Shown: in pieces, positions 14,541 to 28,128 of the stretch
How the letters are laid out: each line of letters starts with the position of its first letter
Numbering within the stretch: position 1 is the first letter of the stretch
Source: Spirometra erinaceieuropaei
Lineage: Eukaryota > Platyhelminthes > Cestoda > Diphyllobothriidea > Diphyllobothriidae
Length of the DNA: 64,000 nt
Direction: 5' to 3'
Assembly (NCBI GenBank): GCA_902702965.1
Contig: CACRXP010000231.1
Span: 527,205 to 591,204, forward strand
Position numbers and translations under genes: made by a program
The notes under the pieces: model-generated
Seen by the model: the letters and a program-made list of their open reading frames with translations, nothing else
What the model was told of the DNA's origin: nothing
The model's database searches: none

Positions 14541-14559
14541 CAAGTTTGTTGATGCATCA

Positions 14560-14805
14560 AAGATTAAACCGTCATCAGCCAGACGAGTCCAAAGTGATTC
14601 ACACACTAAGTTGGGCATGACTGGCTGATGGCTGTTTATAAGCCAGAAACGGCCATTCCGGTCTCCGTTGTCTTTGTCGGAATCAACACGTCTACTTCTA
14701 CTACCAGTCGCTATGGGACTGCCTGCGAAGGTTATAGTATGAGCCCTAACGCCCAACGGATTGACCATGTTCCGTGACCTGATCGGTGAGCGCCCATCTG
14801 TCATA
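14560..14805 (+). repeat. SINE-A remnant: short minus stub joined to a plus copy
   Basis: Plus copy from about 14593 to 14804: it starts just inside the tRNA-like head (GTGATTCACAC-type sequence), then GACTGGCTGATGG at about 14629, AGCCAGAAACGG, CATTCCGGTCTCC and the tail ending CCCATCTGTCAT. The core reads CTGATGG rather than CTGATGA, so the hammerhead core is damaged. Immediately upstream, 14565-14592 is the reverse complement of the same ribozyme segment (GTCTGGCTGATGACGG on the minus strand). This is what remains when the heads and inner part of an A'-T'-A-T dimer are deleted. Confidence 0.65.
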
Positions 14806-17800
14806 ACTAATAAAAGTTTGCCGTGGTCGACAGAATTCACGTTAACATTTGCATCTGAGATGTTTTCTCCCCTTTTTCATATGTTTTGACTTCGTTCTAC
14901 ACCGAGTTATCATATAAGTGTTACAGTACCGGTTCAATTTGCTAATGCCATCCCCGTTCTGATTACTGCCCTCACTTTTATTTAAATACGCACTTATTCA
15001 CAAACACGGTCCGTAACAGTTAGTAACATGTTTAAGTACGCGAGAGTAAGGTAGTGTTGATTTAATTTCAAACTCTAATAGAATATGCCTGATTAATTTC
15101 CTCAGTGGCATCTTTTATATGAAAAACCGAAGTTTTGAAGTGGGTTTGACGGAGAATTAAGACTCCTAATCCCTATGAACCCTCAGAATGAGTATCTCGA
15201 TTTCGAAAATTTCGTACATAGAGCTGTTGCTATATGAGTGTGCACTGATCGTTAGAATAATGGCATATAACAACAGATAGGGCTTTGTTGCAAAAAGATA
15301 GAAATTTACGAAATATTTTAAGTATAAAGATATTTACCAGCATGTTCAAGAATTGACTTCACCTTGTTTTTCCTGTCTACACAGTTAGGGTATGTTCATA
15401 ACATAACGGTTTGCGTCCAAACATTAGGTGAGGGCAATAATTGGTGAAAAGATTAAAATCACTAAGATATATCGGAACGTTTTAAAATACTTTGCGCCCA
15501 AAACGAAAGGGTCGCTGCAGTTTTCGGTAGAAATGAACATATGTACATGTTTCACCTATTAGGCGGATTAATTCGTAGTAGTCTGCAATGCAACAGGCCT
15601 ACGTAGGTGCCTTATCAGTAGTAATCGAATGGTGACTATACACTTGACTTCAGCGATAATGGAACGTAGAATAAACATGCAAATACAAGCAGCAAAGGCA
15701 TTGATAAAAATATTCTAATGAAAATTGCAAACAGACCAACGAAGGACGGTTTTTGGTTGGAAGAGTAACCAAAAATATTTGTAGTGCTTTTTAACGACTA
15801 CTAAATTGTTACAATATAAGTTTCATTGTTAATTTCTTTATTAACAGAAAGCCGTCTACCACTCCACCATCTGTTCAGAGAGAACATTTTAAATTTACTT
15901 CTACTGAATCAACTGCACCTACGGTTTACACCATTTTCAGGTACTTCCCCATCACTTCTGAATGCTAATATAATAAATTGTGCTTTTTTTCAATATTTGC
16001 GGTCACTAACTGCAGTGTGAAAACTCCTTTTTTGGAGAGGATCTGAGTTTACTAGAACGCTATCCGCAGTGCCATGGATACACGCCACAGATCATGGTAT
16101 AAGCGTCGAATAATTCTTTCGCTTTATCTACCGGCCGTCGGAATACGACCACCTACTTAGGCGATAGTAGAACTGACGACTTCCAGTAAAACAACAATAT
16201 TCCTCATATACAGAGGAATTTCGCACAGACGCTACGCACGCCATGCACGACCGCATACTCCTGCGACAATGTTGTATGCTTCTCGCTCTCCTCAAGTCTG
16301 CATTTATTCTCCCATCTCACTGTGATCCATTTATCCATCCCCCACGCTTTCGTTCGCTTGCTATCTCCATTGTCTCATAAACAAACTCCCTCAAAAGCTT
16401 GATCTCTTCAATCAAAACGTGCTACTGACACCAAGTTTTTCATTAGGAAGTTTTTGAAACAGAAACTAACTGCACAATACATGGTTGATCCAGAAGAAAA
16501 ACTATAAAGGCAACATATACTTTGGCAGGATGTTTTAAGGAGAGAATTGTATACCATTCCACTTCATTTTATCGTGGAATAATGTTTCGAATAATGTGGT
16601 CGGGCGTCAGGGCCGCACCAATACCTACCGTCGTGCTAAAATCAATACTATAAAGGCGGAGATCGTTATAGTAAGGCTTACTACTAGGCTTTTATAGTTT
16701 TTTAGTTACAATATGTAGACCTGAAAAGAGAAAAGAATTTTACTCTGCAAACTCAGGTTTTTTGTTATCCGAAGGCAAGAGTCATATAAGTCCAACCATC
16801 GCGCTATATGTAATCTAATTAGCCTGTAACTGCTTGCATGAGAAGCAGTTCAGCTTGTTTTTAACCGATATATCAGCAGAGAAGATGATCGAAATTCTCG
16901 CTGCAAGAACGACGATAAAGAAGCATTCCAATCGATGCGGCTTTGAGACCTTAAGACTGCCATTAGGTGTCGGAACATGGAATGCACATGGAATGTCTAT
17001 ATCCAGACTGCCTGATCGCGCGCGCCATATGGAGTTTCAAAAAGTCCCTATCCTATGTGTTACCTCAGACGAGGGTCATGACCGTCCGTGGTCCGCAACA
17101 GGACCCTCTGAACTTGTCAGACCGTCAGATCCTATGGAAGGCAGAACATATGCACTGAAACTTTAAGTGAACACCTCAACTTACACCGTTTTCAGATAAT
17201 TTCATTTCGTAAGCATTATTCATTCTCAGACGTTCTGGCCGATGTAACTAAAAAGTTTGAAGACGACCGCTGTCATCCTATCGTCCGAATTCGCCATAGC
17301 GTAATGGCAAAACATGGCCACTCAGCCGCATCAGTTATACTCTCATTGTAAAGTACTTCACCCTATCTCAGATGGACTGATCTGCGGATTCTTAGATATC
17401 CTCAGCAAGAACACCTACTTACAGACAGTCATAATTGTTTACATCCCACTCGAACATACTGCTTCTCAGGCAATTTAGCATACACCACTCTGACTCTAGC
17501 AACCTAGGACCGAGTGTAACGCAGGTATAGAGGCGCCTGACTCCACTGAAACTCCCCCAGAGATGGCTAAGTGCCACAGGTACTCAAATTGGTCTTACCA
17601 GTGACCACTGAAGTCTGTGGCAACAACAGGTTTCCGTACGAAATAAATCCCAGATTCTAGTACCTCCCCTCTTTTATTGCTAATCAGGGATTGCTCTGAC
17701 AATTGTGAGGGTCATGTCAGCACCTGCTACACGGTCTGTTTCCATAAGATTTGTAGGCAGGGGTCCAAATGGAAACTTGATTGCAGAAAAAAAGCGTTTC

Positions 17801-20800
17801 TCGCCTGCCGTCTAAAATTCCTATGCCATATAACAGCAATTAAGGAAAGTGGAAATAAAATATGTGCAGTACTCATGAGGTGAAGTTGGCAGGCGGTCAC
17901 ATACCAACCAGAATTAGTAGCCTTCAAATTCATAGCTGATGATGGTAATTGGCCTAATAATTGCGCAAATCCGGATAGCTATACATCGCAGGCACCCAGC
18001 AATTTTAACATAACTACCAAACGCTAAGCAAAGGGATCCGTTACTCAAGCGACCGATCTTCTGTCTCTCAAAACATCTTGACCAGCCGTTACGGTGTTAG
18101 AGAGTAGAAGTAAACCTTTAAAAACTGCCGAAATTGGTATTCCTTGGAATTCTGAGAGAGAATACGGCAAACAGAACTAGAAGCCAACCAAATTTTTACT
18201 TATTTACTGCTTCGCTATGCAAATTAACCGGATCAGGAGATGATACCTTTCCTGTGGTTCAGATGACATAATGACAATGATGAATGGAGTACATTTTATT
18301 CTCTGGCATTCCCGCCGTCATAAGACCCTCCTGCCTCAGCACATGGTCGAGTCAATTTGGCGGTGAAGTATCATAGGTAAAGATCTGATGATTATAGCCA
18401 GGTCAGGTCTGGCTACGACATGAGTGCTCTAGATGGAGCTTTAAGGCAACAGGGGACGCGCGTGTACGTTCGTAACCCAACCATTAAGCGTACTTCTAGT
18501 ATAGTAGTAGTGACATTCTCCCTAAATGTGAGCTCCAACCACTATCCAAAAACGGTCTTGTACAAGCGGGTATGGACCAGGATCCCATGTGGCACTCACA
18601 AAGGGGCTCTCTGGACTTCGTCTTTCCAGAGGAGCGATGTTCGTTTATGGATGGAGAGTGAGGCATGTTTCACTATAAACAAGCGCGCCCTGTGATGGCG
18701 TCCTCGGAAAGCGTTGGATGTTGTTCACGACAGTCGAGGTAGTTAGTGTTTTAAATAAATGCTGCTTTTTAGTCTAGCATCCTGCGATGTGCGTCCACAA
18801 TTTGATGTCAGAGCAGAACTAAAGTGGTTGATCAGATATTGGGGAAAATTCCCCAATCGAGACAAATTAGAGAGATGTCCTTCTGAAAAGTGCACTTTGC
18901 TAAAATTTAAACCAGCGATGACAACGACTGAATTTATCACGCCTGATGCGGGTACGGACTTAGTGGAGAGGTACCAAGCTAGCAAATGATTAACAAAAAA
19001 GTTGGATCTTGGTGAACTCTTAGAGAAAATTAAGGAAGGATTCCTTTTTCGAGGCAGTTGATAAGTTTCCATGTTTATTGCGGAGACCTCAGGCTATAAA
19101 GCCTGAAATATCCAGATAAATGATGGCTTTAGTTCGTAACCGAGTGTCAAACCCATGATAAGCTTCAGCAAAAAAGGTGCTGTTGAAATGCTAGTCCATG
19201 ACCACCACTACCACTCTTAATAGTGCCTTACCTCTCTGATCCAGTTGAGTTTTATTAATCTGAATGTGCTTTGGATATCCGTAAAATGCCCTCTTCTCGA
19301 CTAAACTTTGGATATAAAAGGATGAAGGTTGTTCTGTGCGTCAACAGCAACTGATAAATTTTACGACTGCGAAAGCCTCGTTTAACATGTCTTGTGCATT
19401 GAACGGCATGTGTTAACTCATGTATGAAAAAAATGGGTAAAACAGCGTATCAAAACGACTGAAACTGGCTGCTCAGTTGTCACCTGATAGAGTAGAATGA
19501 AGTGTTTTGCGGGTTGCAACAAGTTTACAGTTCACGACAAAACTTCATCAACCCATTAAACTGGGCTCCGTAAAACGCAAAGATTGACGAGAGAAAGCCT
19601 ATGAAAATAATTAGTCGTTGATATTTCAGTCCCACAGAATCACTGGATGGAAAACTTTCTGCATAAATCATGCAATGGCAGCTGTTGACGCCTAATCGTT
19701 GTTTGGTTGCTGGGAAGGTAAAATATGCCTATGATTTTGAGTAAAAATCTAAAGCAGGTATTGCAAGATCGTTGTTCATACCAGAAAAGGCGCAACTGTC
19801 CATTGGAATGACAGTGGCGCTTAAAAAGTGCAAACTTCACAATGTGAATGAGCGCATAGGCAAGAGCCCACAGTAAATCAAGGAAACTGAGGTAACCACA
19901 AGAAGGACGAGTACGCATAAACAACCAACACATTATGGGCCATTGAAACTTATAGTCATCAAAAATGCAACTGTCAACGGGATTTAAGGGAAGACGCGTT
20001 TGCTACAGCTTTCCGGACGATGATAAATCCCGACAGAATCCTAATCACGAACGTTCCGCCGCATTATCGTATCAACTCAACGGTCTCCATGGCATGATTG
20101 AAATAATTTCAGATGGAAACTTCAGGCAATTACTTTTTTCACAAATAATTTGGACAGATGTAATCAGGTTTTAACAGACTTTCCGGGTCGCATTCGAATT
20201 GCCAGAATAGTTTATTGTTCACTAGTTCATGCCAAATTCAATATTTTGCATCCAGTTTAAATGCGCAAGCCGTCTGTATAAGAACTATAAGGCGTAACTT
20301 TCCAAAAATAACAGAGTAATATTTTTAACTGGAAGAAGGAAGTACAGTGTCCTCAGTTGTAGACGCTCGTATATGGCTGGCTGAAAAGCGCGTCCAGTTG
20401 TTTATAGTGGACTTCTTATGATAATATGGCGAAAGGGTAGTCATAGTGAAAACTTCCATGGTTCAAATGGACTCCTATTTGATTGGTGAAAATGACAAGG
20501 AGAAAGGGAACTAAATTGCCCCATTTGATTGAATTACCGTCACTAGTCCACAAACGTCCAGACGCCGACAATGCGCCCTAACGCGCGAATAGGATTTCAA
20601 TTGGTCACCAACGAGTTTTCCTTACGCTGACATCACCTGACTTGAATCTAAATAAAGTGTGCGAAACCACACCGAAGGACCTACCTTCATGATAGTCATG
20701 AGCTCACCGATATATGTGCAGTCGGGACGGTCGTGGTTCGTGGGTCACCAGAGAAGTGGTTGATCAATGAACGAACGTGTGATTCTGCACTTCGGTAGGG

Positions 20801-23800
20801 TCTGTGAACAACTGACGGCAAAAGCGATTAAGATCTGACCATCACAATCTTTTCTACCTAATTAGGATCATGTCTTTATTATCGACTGACTTTTAGAATG
20901 CTGTTCAGTGAAAAATGAAACGTTCATGCTGCAATCTGAGTGCATGAATAAAGATAATTACCATGCGATATACAGTCCCCGTTTAATCTTCTAAAAACTG
21001 CGCACAGACCAGACATGGGTTGATACAGTGAGGAATCGAGAGTGCGCGTCATCTCCCGCGACTTCAATGAAAATTAGGCAAAAGCTTATCGTCTAATACA
21101 GTTTGATATTTAATACTCTCATCAGGCCTCCCGTTGGCCTATCTTCTACGAAGCATTTGGACAAAGTGCATATTTCTATATCAAAATGACGTGAGATTTC
21201 AGAAAAAAATTGCCGACTGATATGAAGTTTAACGCCAATTAGTTCTGCATTCTACGACCACGCCCATTCAGAATTTGCACAGTCAGAGCACTTGCTGTCT
21301 GTTTCCGGCCAATTTAAGGCACATTTAGCTGAACATTTTGAAAGGAATGCTGTTGGCGCCACACTACGGAATGCAATCTTAAATGTCTCACTAAAAAACT
21401 GCTCGCATGACGTAGAAAGAATAGTTTGAGAGCTGTATTCATGGACATATGCTCTCTTACCAAGTCGGCAGTCGTGTCGTTGTACCATTTATTTGAAAAA
21501 ATGCGCTTCCCTGGAAACCTGTTCTGTCTGTGTCTTTTCATTGCAATGACTTGACAGATGACAACATTCGCAAATGTTACTAGTATAGTGGTACTCTTCT
21601 TTGCAGCAGACTGAGACTAGATTTCCTTTTCTGGTGAGCAAGGCTCATAATGTCGTAGTTGCGACTATTGGCAAGAGATATTTGATGTGACATTGCTAAG
21701 GGAGATTTACCTTCCTCAATAATAATACAACGTTTCACTGTGTCTCCCCTTCTGAATTATAATGGAGCAAAAGCATTAGTTCAACCGTTATCGCCGAGTC
21801 AAAACTTAGCAGTTTTTATATGTGAAAAAGTCGCCAGACCTTTTATCATTAAATCTGGCCTGTTCAATCGTTCCTCTTCGTAAGAGTTCGTCAAAAACTT
21901 AAAGTTGTTTTCAAATGTGCAACTCTCAGACCTCCCAAAATGCCTAGTTACCTCTGTATCGGCTTTTTCTGGTTACTTTGGTTCATCATAGAGGGACTGA
22001 CTACTGTTTAAGTAGTGCGCATGGTTTAAATAACTTTTTACAGTTTTTAAAATCGAATTCAACTATGCAGGAGGAATAAACATAAAACCATATAAAGCAT
22101 TATTTCTGAGGGATATCCGTCTTTTCCTACCTTAGTTTACAAAATAAATGTATCGTGGTAGTTGAAATAGCTGTCGTTATGAGATTTTGGGGAGCCTTCA
22201 TTAATTTCTAGCTAACTAATTACCATTAATCGAATTAATACTATCCAGAAAACGTCACAAATGATTAACATTTATCGCAATATCAAAGAGTCAAATGGAC
22301 GCTTGGGCAGTGCTGTTTCTATTTAAAACCATTAGCCCAAAAATTTAATAGCATGTGATAATTTGAGAGGAATTTAAAAGCACAGAGGTATTATAACGCC
22401 TGCATAGCAAATATATTTTGTTTTTAAAAATGCAATTTCGAATGAGGCACGTTTTAGACACCCTTTCTATGAAATACAGACTAATTTATGCGGTCATCGA
22501 AAATGAATGAAAAACTGCGTAATAGGTGACATTTAAATATTTTAATGAGCACTCACTATGAGACGGAAATTATCTTCACGAAAGACATCGCGAGCTGGAG
22601 TTGTGCCGCCGACTAAGCTGCTCTTCATTCTCAAATAAATAACTATTTCCTTTGGAAGGCCATGTGACCAGTTATGGTTAATATTTCCTACATTTGGGCA
22701 TAAATTGGTGCGCAATTCTGGCCAGCGGATCAAAGTAGGTATTACATTTAACAAAGAACAAGTTGCCCGTCATTCTAGATAAATATAAGTTTTGTTGTAT
22801 GAGTCGGGCAGCCTGTTATTATAATGTTGATTCCCCTTTTGCACATCGAACTTTCTTCTGTTTTCCCTTGTTGGGCAAATGGTCTGCCGATTCTGCATCT
22901 AATAACTAAATTATCAATAATATCCACTAGAGATACCTTGTTTAAATAACCCGTCAGTCGTTTCGAAGCACCAGCTATTCAGCAGGTTTTGCCTTTAGCT
23001 CAAAATAGCCTCTCGGCAATCGTAATTTTTTCGTTTGCACGGCCTGACCACTGCGTCAACTTGCGGCGTATTCGCACACCCACGCAAAACATAGGCAGGT
23101 CATAAACCTGTCGAGGCAAGCGCACTTTATGGTCTCGCTGCTTGACCTCCATCCTATTAATTTATCATCCGGTATCATCCTGCCACACTTAATTTCAGAA
23201 CTCGAAACTTCATGCTATTATAGACCGATTGAGCACATTTTTTCCGATACTATTTTACATCGTCCTCATGCACTGCACTAATGGAAAGAGGTTACAAAGC
23301 CGTCGCCGTCAAAAACTGACTGTTAATTAAATAAGGCAATTTACGCTGAGAAAATATTGTAAGGCAAACTTTGTTTGGAAAGTCAGACAGCGTGCTAAAT
23401 AACTTCTGATTAAAAAAAGCAAACAGCGAGAGTTTCGCCACTAATTTTGCCGGTAATTTTTCTGTTCTCACAGATGAGGTGTAGTATAATGCACATAATA
23501 TTATGAATCACGATTCGTACGTTGATACTGCAAATTTACTGATACTACGCTTCAGATTATAACCGTGGAAATAACATTGGCGGCTTTAAAGACTTGTTGC
23601 GATTGCAGTCATGCGTGAGCTTCTTAACTCCCCACTCCATCAACCGCCAGATCTTGTGGATTACTGGGCTCTTGTGGGCATTCATCGTGGCTTGACATTT
23701 CTTGCTCTCCGAATCTAGCTTGTCTGATGTCCAGCGAGAGGATACCGACACGCCGATTGTCTGGAAACTAGGTTTCTCTGGTCGCGAGTCGCGGTCTCAG

Positions 23801-24224
23801 CAAAACCGATAGCACGTCCTTTATTTTGCACACTCATGCCATGTTGATCATTGCGGTTAATTCTGTCCTCCACTAGCTGATGTTAACGCACCCGCATCCC
23901 CAACTGACGGAGATCTGGTCGTAGCACCCGTCCGGGAAGTTAGTCCTCTTAACCTCAGCTTAGCTGTGTCCCCAAAGCAAAGTCAGCGGGTGGTGAAATG
24001 CAGCTTGTCTGTCATGGGTAAGTCTCGTTCTAGGCAGCCGAACGATGTCTATCCAGCCTAGGGAACCTAAAGTTCTTCTCTGGCGCAAGCCGACCAGGGG
24101 GAAGAATAATATGCATTACGGAGGTTCCTCAATGTATGTCCTTTAGACCAGTTGTATTGATACGAATTTTCAAGCATTATCCCAGAATCCAAAAATCGAC
24201 ACATAATTCAGAAGAGACCCTGAA
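14806..24224. other. Long stretch with no recognisable gene or repeat
   Basis: About 9.4 kb with only short open frames, none with recognisable motifs; the longest (16834-17166, 18743-19072) look like chance frames. I saw no tRNA-like boxes, reverse-transcriptase motifs or clear tandem repeats. Large introns or intergenic DNA are both possible. Confidence 0.5.
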
Positions 24225-24425
24225 AGGGATAAAGGAATACAGAGATGGTCATTATGGACTCATTTGCTGACATCAGCCAGTCATACCCAAAGTACGTTTC
24301 TTGCTGACCTGAGGTCTGCATTCAGACGTTGCCAGTGGGAACTAATTTAAGGCCAGCGCTCTGCCGCCTGAGTCACCAGGCCCGCATCCTGTCAGCCGCT
24401 ACCAGGAGTACTTTAACCTAGCAGG
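24225..24425 (-). repeat. SINE-A copy, degenerate, minus strand
   Basis: Read on the minus strand: tRNA-like head around 24395-24330 (CTGGTGACTCAGGCGGCAGA, an A-box-like run), a poor B-box region near 24320, then GTATGACTGGCTGATG at about 24285-24268. Downstream of that the ribozyme part has diverged, with no GAAA at the expected place. The sequence beyond the head (24395-24425) still resembles the 5' leader of the 51.7-kb copy. Confidence 0.5.
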
Positions 24426-24687
24426 ATGTTAGCCTCCAACGGCCTACTTGCGGGAGAGTTTGTAGCTTCTGTCCAGTCTTACTCGCCAACCCTGGATTCG
24501 TCGAAATTCGTCTGATAATTATAACTAAGCCAGACAGTGTCTGGCAATATCTCCTACGCTCGCGGATGTTACTCTGTATTGTCGCTATGAGGCTTCCTGA
24601 TAGGCCTCCCAAAGCACAACAACCACACAGTCAGTCTGTTTTATTGGTAAGATGTGGTTATGCAGCCCCACCTGAAGGACACAATAC

Positions 24688-24728
24688 GTTTGGGGTTGGG
24701 GTTAGTGGGTTAGGGTAAGGGGTTAGGG
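24688..24728 (+). repeat. Short telomere-like G-rich tract
   Basis: Four to five imperfect TTAGGG-like units (GGGGTTAGTGGGTTAGGG and GGGGTTAGGG). The G-rich strand is on the plus strand here, opposite to the longer array at 59 kb. It could be an interstitial telomeric sequence from break repair or a chance G-rich simple repeat. Confidence 0.55.
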
Positions 24729-25029
24729 CAACTATTTCTCAACCACACAAAGTACAACCACACATTCCCAATAGCTATTCTTATGCATACAACTACTTAA
24801 ACCCGTCCCCTCTGCGTTCCCCGGCCCCACCTGCAAAATCTCCTACGATTACCGACCCCGTATTACATGTGGCTGAGGTTTGTTTTCTTCAGATGGGGCT
24901 ACATAACCAAATCTGCACGTTTTATTGTATTACTCTTCAAAATGTGCTTATCTGCTGGTATAAAAAGAGACATTTGTAAGTCAATAGCTCAAATGTTTTA
25001 GCAGGTGTTTGTCGACAGATGTAAATACT

Positions 25030-25136
25030 TGCATTGATCTAAATGCGGCCTTGCTGGGATTTGAACGCTGATCAGCAGGATGTAGACGGGTTCCCTAAGG
25101 AAACAATCTAGAACCTATCAGCTGACCGCCAAGCTA
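25030..25136 (-). repeat. tRNA-like SINE head, minus strand
   Basis: The minus strand carries an A-box-like GGCGGTCAGCTGATAGG (about 25130-25114) and a B-box-like GTTCAAATCCCAGCAAGG (about 25062-25045). The B-box flank resembles the SINE-B head at 29321-29340. The body was not recognised, so family membership is tentative. Confidence 0.35.
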
Positions 25137-26524
25137 AGCTTTTAGCATGGTTTTTTAAATAGTGGATTCCTTGTCAACTGGCGGTAACTCTCGCTTTCAA
25201 AAACGCCGGACATTCTTTGCACATTTCCCACGAATCCAATTATAAGTCCTTGTGTTTCTCTAATGAAGACTGCTTAATTCAGTAACCTCATCACTCCAGG
25301 AAGCCCATAGAGACCTGCTTTAAGTGAAAAGGAAGGACATAAGGGGAAGCTGACTCTGTAAGTTAATCAGGCTGCTCATTAGGCAACGGGATTTTTGAAA
25401 TACAAACCCGTGACCGTAAAAACGCAGTATTCGATGCGCATTTGCTGGTATATACGCGCCAGCAGTCTCTTCAGGTTTCATGGGTAAACCGCACGGTGTT
25501 AGATACTTGCCTTTGTTTTGTAAAGCAGAAAAGTTGTAGGTTATGAATGCGATGTCAAGAGACATCGCCTGTCATTGTGTTGACTACAAGCGCGATGGTA
25601 CCGCACAACCGCGTGTTGTCTAGATGCGACAGATTCATATGTTTATCTTAGACCTACCGTGTGATAGACCCTGTGTGGACTGTAGTAAACATGGTCTCTT
25701 CGAAGGTGGAGATGTGCTTTACTTAGCATCGAAATTTAACGTTTACTTCATAGACAGTAGAGGTGACACTACGTTTACGGTCGATATACGAGATGCTAGT
25801 AACTGATACTCGCAAAGCCTGCGCGATTTTTTGTGAATTTAAGTGCACGAATAAGATGATGGACAGCTAGCTCTCCTCAAGTCAGAGCCACCTAAGAACT
25901 CCAAGAAGCAGACTTCACCAAATTTTCTTAATTGTATCAGGAGGTTTCTTTGACACAGAAAGCTCTAACTACATGCTGTCTTGTTTTACGGTTGCTTAAG
26001 TATTGGTCTGCGAAACGTAATTTAATTACGACTACGGTCATGCATAATTCCTTCGACGTCGGAGTTAGCGCGTTTTTCAGACATAGTCGTTTTTCAACTT
26101 GGACAGAGAAGACAAAATATTTTCCTCCAGCTATTTATCGCATTCTTGGTTAATACGTGTTAACCCACTACGCCCCCACGGTGAAAGCACTTCCCATGCT
26201 CTTGAAGGAAAATGCTGAAAGTCCCCAAGATGAAAATCTGACAATCAAGAGAGATGTTCCCCTTTCTAATCTCTGAATCATTAAAATTGGGAGGTCTTTT
26301 TACAAAATATGCGGCTGTCTATTTGCTTTGGAAGTGACTATTGGCGCCGGCAGATGCGGAATGAATTTCCACACCATCGACTAGGGACAAATACGGCAGG
26401 TTCAGGTACCACCTTATTACCTTAACAGACAACACTCAGTCAGCTTTTGAGCTGACTTCCTTTGCAAAACAGTGCTCAAAAGGTGGACGACGAAAAATTT
26501 GCTCAAAAAAGCATATATTCAATG

Positions 26525-26604
26525 TATGGGCTAACTCATGAAATGTCAATCAAAATTTCGAAATGCGTTTTCGTTTTGACAAGATTGATTAAATAGGGTT
26601 GTAA
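26525..26604 (-). repeat. Rep-C 3' end, minus arm, cut off by a PLE insertion
   Basis: Reverse complement of the 3' end shared by the Rep-C copies at 48.4 and 60.6 kb (ATGAGTTAGCCCA and TTTCGAAATGCGTTTTCG-type sequence). It stops at TAGGGTTGTAAAA, directly before the PLE 3' end. The continuation of the repeat is found at 28129, beyond the PLE. Confidence 0.7.
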
Positions 26605-26606
26605 AA

Positions 26607-28128
26607 GTGAGAAAGAAGAGTCGAGCACCGGAACACTTCGTTTATTGTCCTGAGCTTTCAGACACGTACAGGAGTCCATCGTCGGAGGTGGTGGCAGAAA
26701 CAGGACAAGCGGCAGTTATAAGGCACGTAGACCCAATCATCAACCGACGTCGCACGACTGGAGATGACTACACAGTGCTCTATACCCCGGCGCCAGATCG
26801 ATAAATCGATTGACCAAGTTCTCATCCGAGGCCCAGGCTTCATGCATATCTCAACCTGTCCTTTTTCCGGCGTGGGCGACTATTTTGGTGGCTGAGAAGT
26901 TAAACTCGTGACCCATTTCGTAGATGTGAGCGGCCACTTGTGATAATGCGTCGCCTCGCCGCACAGCCAGCTTATGTTCGTGTATGCGCGATGTGAGCAT
27001 GAGTCTAGTCTGTCCTGTGTAGTTACAAGGACAATTTTGACACGCAATGCGATATACTATTCCAGATTGCTCTTCAGGTTTTAACCGGTCTTTGATTTCC
27101 ATGACCCTGTTGCGCATGGTGGCTTTGGGGCGGTGTGCAATTCCCACACCCAGCTCCGCGGCAATGCGCTCGGTCGCTTCTGAAACACCCTTAATGTATG
27201 GCAGAGAATGCCATACCGTCGGTGGCGTTGATGTTCGAGTTCTCTGGTGACGACCGTGTAGGCAGCCACTTATGAATGCCCTCGGATAGCCATTTTGCAC
27301 AAACTGGTCGCGGAGATAACGGGCCGCACGTGCTCTGTCCTCCGGTTTGCTGCAATGAGTTTGGATCCGTTTGAAGAGCGTCTTCACACAGCTTCGTTTG
27401 TGAGCCACCGGATGGTTGCTGTGAAAACGGAGAAGCTGTGTGGTGTTCGTTGCCTTCCTATAAACCGTCGTTTCAAGTTCACCGTCAAGGTTTCGTCTGA
27501 CGAGCACATCTAGGAAGGGCAACTGCTGTTCCTGTTCTTCTTCCCTCGTGAATTGTATTTCGGGGAGGACTGCGTTGAGCAGGCTGTGGAAATGTTGCAG
27601 CATGTCCGTCTTTACGATGACTAACGTGTCGTCAACGTAACGGCGCCAAAACACTGGTTCATGTTGGAGGAAGGCAATCTTTTCTAACTCCTGTAGGACC
27701 ATTTCTGTCACCAAACTGGAGACCAGTGAGCCCATTGGGGTTCCCTTGATTTGTTCATAGGTCTCTCCCGCAAGAGTGAAGGAAGTTTGTTGGCAGAATT
27801 CAAACAGCCTCATGACTTGTTCAATTCTAAGTGCATTCTGAGGCTCATCGTACGCCTCTTCAAGTCTCTTGCGCAAGACGTCGCGGGCCACGTTTGGTGG
27901 GAAGGACGTGAATAACGACGTCACATCGAAGGAGACCATGATTTCGTTCGATTGAATTCTCCGACCTCAGAGGTCTATGAGGAATTAAGAGGCTCATCGA
28001 ACTGAGGTAGTCGAATTGCCTTGGAGTAGCTTCTGTTTTGAGTGCATCCATTTTGCCAAACTGTAGATGGGGCCGCCTTTTAGGGCAACGATTGGCCGAA
28101 GTAGGACATTTGCTTTATGGATTTTTGG
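26607..28128 (-). pseudogene. Penelope-like element: 5'-truncated RT plus GIY-YIG, broken
   Basis: Minus-strand frame from about 28125 to the stop at 26740-26742. It opens inside the RT fingers (PKIHKANVLLRPIVALKGG), has three stops between about 28015 and 27975, then an open run of 362 codons from 27939. That run holds RT motif A (MVSFDVTSLFTS), motif B (GTPMGSLVSSL), motif C (RRYVDDTLV) and LPFLDVLVRR, then a GIY-YIG domain (GIVYRIACQNC, NYTGQT, SRIHEHKLAV). A TGA at about 26849 ends the run; the same frame then continues with EAWASDENLVNRF and YRALCSHLQ, so this is a premature stop. The 3' UTR (26739-26607) has an AATAAA and matches 54.70-54.86 kb. PLEs copy themselves by reverse transcription. 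This copy lacks its N-terminus and is dead. Confidence 0.92.

Noticed and set aside
16834..17166. Protein-coding gene of 110 codons
   Set aside because: No recognisable motif, overlapping frame of similar length, length expected by chance.
18743..19072. Minus-strand gene of 109 codons
   Set aside because: Open on both strands at once, no motif, no splice context supporting an exon.
26607..26804. Plus-strand conserved protein also encoded at 54643-54855 (RAPEHFVYCPE)
   Set aside because: The shared sequence is the PLE 3' UTR read antisense; similarity comes from DNA homology, not from a conserved protein.
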